Shown: positions 1 through 6,175 of the stretch, piece by piece | How the letters are laid out: every line of letters starts with the position of its first letter | Position numbering within the stretch: position 1 is the first letter of the stretch | Translations under genes and position numbers: made by a program | Source of the DNA: JAVJPJ01 sp040217295 | GTDB taxonomy: Bacteria > Pseudomonadota > Alphaproteobacteria > Rhodobacterales > Rhodobacteraceae | Assembly: GCA_964460185.1 (NCBI GenBank) | Contig: CAYWTM010000121.1 | Span: 1-10,268, forward strand | Length of the DNA: 10,268 bases | Reading direction: 5' to 3' | Notes under the pieces: model-generated | Database searches by the model: none | What the model was told of the DNA's origin: nothing | The model's input: only the letters and a program-made list of their open reading frames with translations

Positions 1-29
1 AATGCTGGCTGACCCGAGGAGATCGCTGA

Positions 30-1028
30 ATGCCCTTGAACGCAGCCACCGAGGCCGCGCGGTTGTCTACTGCGCCGATGATGGATTGGACAGATCGCCA
101 TTGCCGGTATCTGCACCGTTTGATGTCGCGTCACGCGCTTCTCTACACCGAGATGGTGACCGCGCCCGCGGTCCTTCACGGCGATCGGGACCGGCTCTTG
201 TCGTATGACGATGCCGAACATCCTGTGGCCCTTCAACTTGGCGGCTCGGACCCGGGCGAACTCGCCCAGGCCACCCGCATCGCTTCCGCTTACGGGTATG
301 ACGAGATCAACCTCAACGTAGGCTGCCCGTCTGACCGGGTGCAATCGGGATGTTTCGGGGCGGTCTTGATGGAACGGCCCGCTTTGGTGGCCGATTGCGT
401 GGCCGCGATGATCGCCGAAAGCCCTGTCGAGGTGACCGTGAAATGCCGCATCGGCGTTGATGACCAGGTGCCGGAACAGGTGCTTCCCGATTTTCTGGAG
501 ACGATAGGCCGGGCAGGGGTGTGCCGCGTCACGATCCATGCGCGCAAGGCATGGCTGCAGGGGCTGAGCCCCAAGGAAAACCGCGATGTCCCGCCGCTTG
601 ACTACCCGCTGGTCCATCGCATGAAGCGCGCGTTTCCGGATATGCATCTGTCGATCAATGGCGGCATCACCTCGCTGGACGCCGCGCAGGAGCAGCTGGG
701 CGCGGGACTGGACGGCGTCATGATCGGGCGGGCCGCCTATCATACACCTTGCGATATCTTGCTCGATGCGGACCGGCGCATTTTCGGGGACGCGTCGCCG
801 TCCCGCACGGCCGAAGACGTGGTTCTGGCGATGCTGCCTTATATCGAGGCGCACCTGTCCGCCGGCGGACGCCTGAACCAGATCACGCGGCACATGTTGG
901 GCCTGTTCGCGGGCCGGCCCGGTGCGCGCGGATGGAGGCGCACATTGAGCGAGGGCGCCCACCTCGACGGCGCCGGCCCCGCCCTGGTCGAGGCGGCCCT
1001 GGGCGACGTGATCGCGCGCGCGGCCTGA
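30..1028 (+). CDS. dusA: tRNA-dihydrouridine synthase A (DusA)
   Basis: FMN-dependent enzyme that reduces specific uridines in the D-loop of tRNA to dihydrouridine using NAD(P)H; cytoplasmic. The 332-residue length fits the DusA subgroup. Visible marks: the N-terminal FMN-barrel start TAPMMDWTDRH (about residues 14-24), the catalytic-cysteine motif NLNVGCPSDRVQSGCFG with Cys99 as the expected acid, VKCRIG (138-142), IHARKAWLQGLSPKENRDVP (169-188, the DusA-type loop), INGGI (209-213) and the phosphate-binding GRAAYHTP (233-240). The ATG is well supported by a GAGGAGA Shine-Dalgarno sequence at 16-22, 7 nt upstream. An ATG at 2 opens only a short ORF in another frame. A TGA directly before the start (27-29) could end an upstream gene, but too little is visible to say. 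A hairpin follows the stop, so the gene may be its own transcription unit. Confidence 0.96.
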   Translation: MPLNAATEAARLSTAPMMDWTDRHCRYLHRLMSRHALLYTEMVTAPAVLHGDRDRLLSYDDAEHPVALQLGGSDPGELAQATRIASAYGYDEINLNVGCPSDRVQSGCFGAVLMERPALVADCVAAMIAESPVEVTVKCRIGVDDQVPEQVLPDFLETIGRAGVCRVTIHARKAWLQGLSPKENRDVPPLDYPLVHRMKRAFPDMHLSINGGITSLDAAQEQLGAGLDGVMIGRAAYHTPCDILLDADRRIFGDASPSRTAEDVVLAMLPYIEAHLSAGGRLNQITRHMLGLFAGRPGARGWRRTLSEGAHLDGAGPALVEAALGDVIARAA

Positions 1029-1032
1029 CCGC

Positions 1033-1082
1033 AGGGCTTGGCCCTTTCGCTGCCGCAAAGGGTGCGCTAAGCGGCAAGCCTT
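1033..1082 (+). terminator. Candidate hairpin terminator after dusA
   Basis: Just after the dusA stop, an outer arm AGGGCTTG (1033-1040) pairs with CAAGCCTT (1075-1082), 8 bp including one G-U wobble. It encloses a second stem, CCCTTT (1042-1047) with AAAGGG (1057-1062) and a 9-nt loop. It is followed only by TTAACCC, not a real U-run, so it may be a weak or Rho-assisted terminator, or only an mRNA-end structure. It lies entirely in the 81-bp gap before the permease gene. Confidence 0.35.
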
Positions 1083-1109
1083 AACCCATACCCCGGAGCC
1101 CCCCCCGAC

Positions 1110-1934
1110 ATGCCCGAATTCGCAGACCTGTTGCCCATGCTGGCGTTGATCCTTTTGATCGGCGCCCTGGCGGGTGTGATCGCGGGCCTATTGGGGGTCG
1201 GCGGCGGCATCGTTCTGGTGCCGGCCTTTTTCTTTGCGTTCGAGGGGCTTGGCTATTCGACGGACGGGTTGATGCAGATCTGTCTTGCGACCTCGCTCGC
1301 GACGATCGCGGTCACCTCGTTGCGATCCTTGCTGGCACATAACAAAAAGGGTGCCGTCGATTGGGACATCCTGCGCGGATGGGCGCCCGGCATCGCCATC
1401 GGGGCGATTCTCGGGGTGGTTGCGGCCTCGGGGCTGCGGGGTGAGGTCTTGATGGTGATCTTCGGGGTCCTGGGTCTCGCGGTGGGCCTTTACCTTGCCT
1501 TTGGCCGCCCAAGCTGGCGGTTGGGTGACGCGATGCCAACGGGCCTTGGCCGTGCGGTGGCCAGCCCGGTCCTGGGGTTCCTGTCGGTTCTGATGGGGAT
1601 TGGCGGCGGCAGCTTTGGCGTGCCGCTGATGACCCTGTACAACGTACAGATACACCGGGCTGTTGCGACCGCTGCGGGCTTTGGCCTGCTGATCGCGGTG
1701 CCATCCGTGATCGGGTTCCTGTTGGTGCCGGGCGCGGGCGATGGGCGGCCGCCGTTCACCGTCGGACAGGTCAATCTCGTCGGCTTCGTCCTGGTCGTGG
1801 CGATGACCCTGATCACCACGCCCTGGGGGGTTCGCATGGCCCATGCGATGGATCCCAAGCCCCTCAAGCGCATCTTTGCGGTGTTCATCATGCTCATGGC
1901 GCTGAACATGCTGCGCAAGGCATTCCTGGGGTGA
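1110..1934 (+). CDS. TauE/SafE (TSUP) family membrane permease
   Basis: A 274-residue, strongly hydrophobic protein of the sulfite exporter TauE/SafE (TSUP) family in the inner membrane. The family carries small organic or sulfur anions such as sulfite, sulfoacetate or related compounds; the substrate here cannot be read from sequence. It shows the two internally repeated signature segments expected of the family: GLLGVGGGIVLVP (about 26-38) and LMGIGGGSFGVP (161-172), the second followed by the conserved HRAVATAAGFGL stretch. About seven or eight membrane spans can be picked out by eye, with the N-terminus beginning in a span around residues 8-28. The ATG is preceded by GGAG at 1095-1098, 11 nt upstream, a moderate ribosome site. 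The stop overlaps the GTG start of the next gene by 4 bp (GTGA), so the two are probably co-translated. Confidence 0.9.
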   Translation: MPEFADLLPMLALILLIGALAGVIAGLLGVGGGIVLVPAFFFAFEGLGYSTDGLMQICLATSLATIAVTSLRSLLAHNKKGAVDWDILRGWAPGIAIGAILGVVAASGLRGEVLMVIFGVLGLAVGLYLAFGRPSWRLGDAMPTGLGRAVASPVLGFLSVLMGIGGGSFGVPLMTLYNVQIHRAVATAAGFGLLIAVPSVIGFLLVPGAGDGRPPFTVGQVNLVGFVLVVAMTLITTPWGVRMAHAMDPKPLKRIFAVFIMLMALNMLRKAFLG

Positions 1935-2716
1935 GCGGTTGCACGGAACGGGGCTGGCGGCGTTTCGGCCATGATCCCGGGATCGCCGCCTGGGCGGTGG
2001 CGGCGCGTGCGGCCGGGGCCGATGCCCTGCGCGATCCCGATCTGAGCCATTGGCACCAATGCGAAAACACCTGGTTCGTGGGGGTGGATGCCTTGCCCAA
2101 TGACGCCACGGGCGCCGTGGCGGGCGTCGCGCTCGACGGGGCGGTGTGTGATGCCATTCGGGCGGCTTACGGGCCTTTGCCGCCGTTGCACCGGGCGCAG
2201 GTCTCTGCGGTGTTTCCCGGCTATCCCCGTCCCCGCGCGGGCGAGACCAAGGCCGCTTTCGGCTACCGTTTGCGTCGGGATGCCGCCCATGTGGACGGGC
2301 TGCTGCCCGTGGGTCCGGATCGTCAGCGGATGATCAGGGAACCGCACGCCTGGATCCTTGGCCTGCCGCTCAGCGAGGCCAGCGCGGATGCCGCCCCGCT
2401 TGTCATATGGGAGGGCAGCCACCGCATCATCGCCGACGCCTTTCGCGCGGCCCTGGATCCCCATGCCCCCGACACTTGGGACCAGGTCGATCTGACCGCT
2501 CCGTACCAGTCGGCCCGCCGCACGGTGTTCGACACCTGCCGCCGGGTCGAGATTGCCGCAAGACCGGGTGAGGCGTATCTGATCCACCGTCTGGCGCTGC
2601 ACGGTGTGGCCCCCTGGGGGGCCACCGCAACGGCCGGGCCCGAGGGCCGCATGATCGCGTATTTCCGTCCGCCATGGGTGGGGGATCTTCGGGGCTGGCT
2701 GCAGTCGTCGACCTAG
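1931..2716 (+). CDS. Phytanoyl-CoA dioxygenase-like Fe(II)/2-oxoglutarate oxygenase
   Basis: A 261-residue protein that looks like a PhyH-type non-haem Fe(II)/2-oxoglutarate oxygenase; its substrate is unknown. Evidence by eye: a likely metal motif H120-x-D122 (AAHVDGLLP), followed by the family-like HAWILGLPLSEASADAAPL (139-157) and IWEGSHRII (159-167), a distal His in LIHRLALHG (H224, or less likely H219), and a candidate 2-oxoglutarate-binding Arg in GRMIAYFRP (R240 or R246). The start is GTG at 1931, overlapping the permease stop by 4 bp. AAGG at 1917-1920 lies 10 nt upstream, and no better in-frame start is apparent. Read-through coupling with a TSUP permease suggests a joint task, perhaps release and export of a small acid. 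The 3' end shares CTAG with the convergent DUF1289 gene. The family call is fairly good but rests on motifs only; a catalytically altered relative is possible. Confidence 0.72.
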   Translation: MSGCTERGWRRFGHDPGIAAWAVAARAAGADALRDPDLSHWHQCENTWFVGVDALPNDATGAVAGVALDGAVCDAIRAAYGPLPPLHRAQVSAVFPGYPRPRAGETKAAFGYRLRRDAAHVDGLLPVGPDRQRMIREPHAWILGLPLSEASADAAPLVIWEGSHRIIADAFRAALDPHAPDTWDQVDLTAPYQSARRTVFDTCRRVEIAARPGEAYLIHRLALHGVAPWGATATAGPEGRMIAYFRPPWVGDLRGWLQSST

Positions 2717-2973
2717 CCGCGCAACACCCGCGCTGCCCGGCCGCCGCGACGCTTGCCAAGACCGGCCGCGCGGCCGGGCAATTCCGTCATGACCTGCGAC
2801 CTGTCCTCGGGCGACATTTTCGACCAGCGGGTGATCTCGTCGATTGTGCGAAAGCAGCCGGTGCAGATGCGTTCCGCCGGATGGACGACACAGATCTTGA
2901 TGCAAGGGCTTTCGACCTCGGCGCGCGTCCAGACGGCGTCGGTATCGTTGCGCTGTGGGGGGGTGTCGCTCAT
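2713..2973 (-). CDS. DUF1289 family small four-cysteine protein
   Basis: An 86-residue cytosolic protein of the DUF1289 family, whose members are short and of unproven function. The core is SPCIKICVVHPAERICTGCF (22-41), with four cysteines spaced C24-x3-C28-x8-C37-x2-C40, a likely zinc or Fe-S site, followed by the typical RTIDEITRWSKMSPEDR helix region. The C-terminal third is low-complexity and rich in Arg, Gly and Ala, and is encoded by a strongly palindromic stretch. The ATG overlaps the ruvX stop as ATGA (2970-2973), so translation is likely coupled to ruvX; only a weak AGGA lies upstream. Its stop TAG and that of the convergent dioxygenase gene are the two strands of the same CTAG at 2713-2716. 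Confidence 0.9.
   Translation of the reverse strand: MSDTPPQRNDTDAVWTRAEVESPCIKICVVHPAERICTGCFRTIDEITRWSKMSPEDRSQVMTELPGRAAGLGKRRGGRAARVLRG
2734..2780. repeat. 11-bp perfect inverted repeat with nested 16-bp palindrome at a convergent gene end
   Basis: TGCCCGGCCGC (2734-2744) is the exact reverse complement of GCGGCCGGGCA (2770-2780), with a 25-nt loop. The right arm overlaps a perfect 16-bp palindrome, CCGGCCGCGCGGCCGG (2762-2777). It lies 18 nt past the shared CTAG stops, inside the 3' part of the DUF1289 gene. For rightward transcripts it would form a very stable hairpin in the 3' end, but no T-run follows. It may serve as a transcription-end structure for the converging mRNAs, or simply reflect GC-rich codons for repeated Gly-Arg-Ala residues. 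Confidence 0.5.
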
Positions 2974-3464
2974 GCGCCTGTCCGTCCTGCCTTTATGTGC
3001 CGCAACCTGTCGAGGGCTCCTTGCAGGATATAGCTTGCCGCGACCGCGTCGATCACCTCTGCGCGACGTTTTCGGGTCGTATCCGCCTCAAGCAGTGCTT
3101 TTTCTGCCGCAACCGTGCTGAGCCGTTCATCCCAGAACGCGATGGGCAGGCTGTCGAATGCGGGCAATCGGCTGAGGTTTCGGGCAAAAGCACGGGTCGA
3201 TTGCGCACGCGGTCCCTCGGTGCCGTCCATGTTGGTGGGCAGGCCCAGGACAAGCCCACCGATCTCGCGGCTTGTGGCGATGTCCGCCAGCCGCGCGGCA
3301 TCGAGCGTGAATTTCTGGCGTTTGACCGTCTCGACCGGCGTGGCCGAGGACAAAAGCCGGTCCGACAGCGCGACGCCGATGGTCTTGGTTCCCAGGTCCA
3401 GCCCCAGCAAGGCGCGCATGGGGGGCAGGGCGTCGCCCAGATCTTCGATCGTGGAGCAGATCAT
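2970..3464 (-). CDS. ruvX: RuvX / YqgF-type Holliday junction resolvase-like nuclease
   Basis: A 164-residue RNase H-fold protein of the YqgF/RuvX family, given as a putative Holliday junction resolvase and, in E. coli, linked to 16S rRNA 5'-end maturation. Conserved acidic positions are present: D23 in LLGLDLGTKTIGVALSD (19-35), the LVLGLPTNMDGTEG strand-loop (71-84), E113 in FWDERLST (110-117), and D139 in the C-terminal EVIDAVAASYIL helix (136-147). The chosen ATG at 3464 overlaps the ccmI stop as ATGA, which favours coupled translation despite no strong Shine-Dalgarno sequence. An internal ATG at 3419 (residue 16) would give 149 residues, start right before the conserved core and fit the common family length, so it remains possible. 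The 3' end overlaps the DUF1289 start by 4 bp. Confidence 0.93.
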   Translation of the reverse strand: MICSTIEDLGDALPPMRALLGLDLGTKTIGVALSDRLLSSATPVETVKRQKFTLDAARLADIATSREIGGLVLGLPTNMDGTEGPRAQSTRAFARNLSRLPAFDSLPIAFWDERLSTVAAEKALLEADTTRKRRAEVIDAVAASYILQGALDRLRHIKAGRTGA

Positions 3465-4687
3465 TCGCTGGCCTGCGCCAGGGGGGCGGCTGCGGCAGAG
3501 ATCTCGTCCAGCGCCTCGGGCGCGTCTGCGAACAGCACCTGTGCTTCGTCATAGATGGCTTGTGCGGCCTCGGTCTGTCCCAGGACGATATAGGCTCCGA
3601 TCAGGCGCGCCCAATCGGCGGGCGGTCCGCCTTCGCTGGCCAGGCGTGCGGCGAGCCCCTGAACCATGCCTTCGATCATCGCCAGCTGGTCCTCTGGCGC
3701 CATGTCCTGGGCGGCCGCGATGTCATCGGCCGTCGGGCCGCGCTGTGCCGGCATTGTGGACGCATCGAACGGCACGCCGGCAAGAAACGCCACCTCTTCG
3801 ATCTGAAGCCGGATGGGGTCGATCCAGGGCGCATCCGGCGTGGAATCGGCCAACAGGTTGCGCCAGATCGGAAAGGCGAGATCGGGTCGGCCCTGCTGCG
3901 CGAACATCAGGCCCGCATAGTAACGCGCCGTGCCGTTGCGCGGCTCCAACTCCAGCGCGCGGGTCAGCGCCCGTTCCGCCTCGGGCGAGACATAGCCGCC
4001 CGCTGCCAGCACCATCATCTCGGCCAGGTCGACATAATGCCGTCCTGTCGCCTCGTCGCCCAAAAGCGCGATCAGGCGATCTTGCGCAAGATGGGCCGCG
4101 CGGAAATTGCCAAGTGCCGCCTCGTTCACCGCCAGAAGCGCCATGCCGTTCGCGTCGTCCGGGCGGCGTTCCATCACCGTGCGCAACTGTTCGACCAGCG
4201 CCTCGCGCTCGGGGTCTGGCACCAGTCCCTCGCGGAACGGAACCTGGGTTTCGGCTTCGGCCTGCGGGGGGCGGTTGGCGCGGGCGTCTTCCACAAGACT
4301 GATCCGGGTGGCCAGCGGCAGGTCGGGATACCCCGGAGCGCCGATCTGCAGGTAGACAAGGAAGGCCCCGGCGATGGTGGCGCCAACGCCGGCCCCGACG
4401 ACGAGTTTGTCCAGCAAACCGCCCCTGGCAGAGGCGCGTTCGCCCATCTGGAGCGCCCGGTCCGCCTCCAGCACGCGGCGCGACACCTCGGTGCGCGCGC
4501 GCGCGGCTTCGTCCTCACTCAGGACACCGCGCGCCAGATCGCGTTCGACCTCCTTCAGCTGATCGCGGTACACCTGCAGATCATAGGCCGCAGCCGGCAC
4601 GGATGCGCGCCGGGGGCGCAGGTAGGCGGCGATCAACGCAAGTGCCGTCATCGCGCAAAACGCCCCTGTCGCAATCCAGAATCCCAT
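3461..4687 (-). CDS. ccmI: c-type cytochrome biogenesis protein CcmI
   Basis: CcmI (CycH-like) belongs to the system I cytochrome c maturation machinery. It holds apocytochrome c at the periplasmic side and hands it to the CcmFH haem-ligation complex. The 408-residue product has an N-terminal membrane span (about 2-23), a charged cytoplasmic segment with the family-typical AYDLQVYRDQLKEVERDLAR (34-53), a second span (about 95-114), then a long helical periplasmic part with TPR-like helices such as ANGMALLAVNEAALGNFRAAH and GTARYYAGLMFAQQGRPDLAF. The open frame extends to 4969, but the extension is Arg/Pro-rich, runs across soxB, and lacks homologous character. Start at the ATG giving MGFW, as usual in relatives; the ribosome site there is weak. 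It is divergent from soxB and leads a chain of ATGA-coupled genes (ruvX, DUF1289). No other ccm gene is visible. Confidence 0.92.
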   Translation of the reverse strand: MGFWIATGAFCAMTALALIAAYLRPRRASVPAAAYDLQVYRDQLKEVERDLARGVLSEDEAARARTEVSRRVLEADRALQMGERASARGGLLDKLVVGAGVGATIAGAFLVYLQIGAPGYPDLPLATRISLVEDARANRPPQAEAETQVPFREGLVPDPEREALVEQLRTVMERRPDDANGMALLAVNEAALGNFRAAHLAQDRLIALLGDEATGRHYVDLAEMMVLAAGGYVSPEAERALTRALELEPRNGTARYYAGLMFAQQGRPDLAFPIWRNLLADSTPDAPWIDPIRLQIEEVAFLAGVPFDASTMPAQRGPTADDIAAAQDMAPEDQLAMIEGMVQGLAARLASEGGPPADWARLIGAYIVLGQTEAAQAIYDEAQVLFADAPEALDEISAAAAPLAQASE

Positions 4688-4881
4688 ACCCAGACAGTTC
4701 CCAATTCCGTTTCTCTCCCCCCACATACGCATCATGATCGCGTTCGAAAAGGCGCGACCGATCAACACAGGGGGCGACATCTTGCGGCGGCGTCGGTTTT
4801 TGCTCAAGACAGGTCGCGCAGAGTATCCTGTTTCGATGGACTGTGCCGCACACCGTTCTGGCACCCGTAAGGAGGGTTGAG
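4688..4881. promoter_or_regulatory. Divergent intergenic region between ccmI and soxB, with a candidate soxB promoter
   Basis: This 194-bp gap must hold the start signals for both the ccmI group (-) and the sox group (+). On the + strand a sigma70-like pair is visible: TTGCTC (4800-4805) and TATCCT (4824-4829) with an 18-nt spacer. This would give a leader of about 45 nt ending in a near-perfect Shine-Dalgarno sequence. No comparably good pair was seen for ccmI. Two small palindromes, ATCATGAT (4731-4738) and TTCGAA (4743-4748), could be regulator contacts but are too short to assign. Inference only. Confidence 0.35.
4869..4876 (+). promoter_or_regulatory. Strong Shine-Dalgarno that fixes the soxB start
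   Basis: AAGGAGGG sits 5 nt before the ATG at 4882. The reading frame is open from an upstream ATG at 4843, but this site and the family-typical MRRYS N-terminus select 4882 as the real start. Confidence 0.85.
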
Positions 4882-6126
4882 ATGCGCCGCTATTCTGCCT
4901 TTGCCATTGCCCGCGAGGCCGCTCGCTTTCACCAGGGATGGGAACGGGCCTGGCGGTCGCCCGCGCCAAAGCCCTCGTATGACGTCATCATCGTGGGTGC
5001 CGGCGGGCATGGACTTGCCACTGCCTATTACCTTGGCAAAAACCACGGCATCCGCAATGTCGCGGTGATCGAAAAGGGCTGGCTGGGCGGGGGCAATACC
5101 GGTCGCAACACCACGATCATCCGCTCGAACTATCTTCAGGATCCCTCGGCCGCGATCTACGAAAAGGCGCGCAGCCTCTACGAGACCCTCAGCCAGGACC
5201 TGAACTACAACATCATGTTCAGCCCCCGGGGCGTGATGATGCTGGCCCAGACGCAGCACGAGATACGCGGCTACCAGCGCACCGCGCACGCCAATGCCTT
5301 GCAGGGGGTGACCACCGAATACATCAGCCCCGCCAAGGTCAAGCAACTGTGCCCGATCATCAATCTCGACGGGCCGCGCTACCCTGTTCTGGGCGCGCTG
5401 TGGCAGCCGCGCGGCGGCACGGCGCGTCATGATGCCGTGGCCTGGGGCTATGCGCGGGCGTGTTCCGACATGGGCATGGACATCATCCAGCAGACCGAGG
5501 TGACCGGCGTGCGCCGCGATGGCGGCAAGGTAACCGGCGTCGAGACGACCAAGGGCTTCATCGGCTGTTCCAAGCTGGGCGTCGTGGTCGCGGGCCATTC
5601 CGGTGTCGTGGCCGAGATGGCCGGTTTCCGTCTGCCCATCGAAAGCGTGGCGTTGCAGGCGCTGGTGTCCGAGCCGATCAAGCCCTGCATGGACGTGGTG
5701 GTGATGGCCAACACCGTTCACGGCTACATGAGCCAGTCCGACAAGGGCGAAATGGTCATCGGCGGCGGCGCGGATGGCTACAACAACTACACGCAGCGCG
5801 GGTCGTTCCACCATGTCGAGGAAACCGTGCGCGCGCTGGTCGAAACCTTTCCGATGATCAGCCGGCTGAAAATGCTGCGCTGGTGGGGCGGGATCGTCGA
5901 CATGACCGGCGACCGGTCACCCATCATCTCGAAAACCCCGGTCGACAACATGTTCATCAATTGCGGCTGGGGCACCGGCGGGTTCAAGGCCATCCCCGGG
6001 TCCGGGTGGGCGATGGCCGAACTGATGGCCAAGGGCACGTCGCCGCTGGCCGATGCCTTCGGGCTGGAGCGGTTCCGCGAAGGCCGCTTCATCGACGAAA
6101 GTGTGGCGGCAGGGGTGGCGCATTGA
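4882..6126 (+). CDS. soxB: Sarcosine oxidase, beta subunit
   Basis: The flavin subunit of cytoplasmic heterotetrameric sarcosine oxidase, which oxidises sarcosine (N-methylglycine) to glycine with O2, giving H2O2 and a one-carbon unit for tetrahydrofolate. The 414-residue length is normal. The FAD dinucleotide-binding motif is VIIVGAGGHG (35-44: G39, G41, G44), followed by the family stretch EKGWLGGGNTGRNTTIIRSN. H183 in GGTARHDAVAW aligns with the histidine that carries covalent FMN in characterised enzymes. Further conserved stretches are GGADGYNNYTQRG, RWWGGIVDMTGDRSPI and NCGWGTGGFKAIPGSG, and the C-terminus has the family-like FREGRFIDE...VAH. Start chosen by the Shine-Dalgarno site at 4869. 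It is the first gene of the + strand sox cluster and is separated from soxD and soxA by two unrelated genes. Confidence 0.97.
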   Translation: MRRYSAFAIAREAARFHQGWERAWRSPAPKPSYDVIIVGAGGHGLATAYYLGKNHGIRNVAVIEKGWLGGGNTGRNTTIIRSNYLQDPSAAIYEKARSLYETLSQDLNYNIMFSPRGVMMLAQTQHEIRGYQRTAHANALQGVTTEYISPAKVKQLCPIINLDGPRYPVLGALWQPRGGTARHDAVAWGYARACSDMGMDIIQQTEVTGVRRDGGKVTGVETTKGFIGCSKLGVVVAGHSGVVAEMAGFRLPIESVALQALVSEPIKPCMDVVVMANTVHGYMSQSDKGEMVIGGGADGYNNYTQRGSFHHVEETVRALVETFPMISRLKMLRWWGGIVDMTGDRSPIISKTPVDNMFINCGWGTGGFKAIPGSGWAMAELMAKGTSPLADAFGLERFREGRFIDESVAAGVAH

Positions 6127-6159
6127 GGATGCTGGCAATGACTTCACGCCGCGCCGGGT

Positions 6160-6171
6160 CCCCCCGGGGGG
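6160..6171. repeat. C6G6 perfect palindrome at the methyltransferase ribosome site
   Basis: Six C followed by six G, ending 4 nt before the ATG at 6176. The G-run is the only purine-rich candidate for ribosome binding, so base pairing with the C-run, or with another transcript copy, could reduce initiation. It also makes this a place where read or assembly errors are plausible. Confidence 0.6.
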
Positions 6172-6175
6172 CGCC

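Noticed and set aside
1..29. Possible 3' end of an upstream gene (TGA at 10-12 or 27-29).
   Set aside because: Too few codons to recognise a protein or choose a frame.
2..208. Short + strand open frame starting at 2.
   Set aside because: It overlaps dusA out of frame, and the good Shine-Dalgarno at 16-22 serves the dusA start at 30.
1490..2905. A 471-codon open frame on the - strand across the permease and oxygenase genes.
   Set aside because: Arg/Pro/Gly-rich, no family features, fully opposite two convincing genes.
4491..4505. Alternating GC tract (Z-DNA-like) in ccmI; similar shorter tracts near 1011-1022 and 6947-6957.
   Set aside because: Common by chance in DNA of this GC content; the copy in ccmI simply encodes Ala-Arg repeats, and all copies are too short to suggest function.
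3115..4870. Long + strand open frames (395 and 436 codons) opposite ccmI and ruvX.
   Set aside because: Composition is typical of antisense shadows; the - strand encodes recognised proteins with coupled starts.
4688..4969. N-terminal extension of ccmI by 94 codons.
   Set aside because: Arg/Pro-rich, overlaps the soxB promoter and start, and would bury the N-terminal membrane span that begins at the MGFW start.
4804..5814. A 336-codon open frame on the - strand opposite soxB.
   Set aside because: His/Asp/Ala-rich shadow without domains, opposite a well conserved flavoprotein gene.
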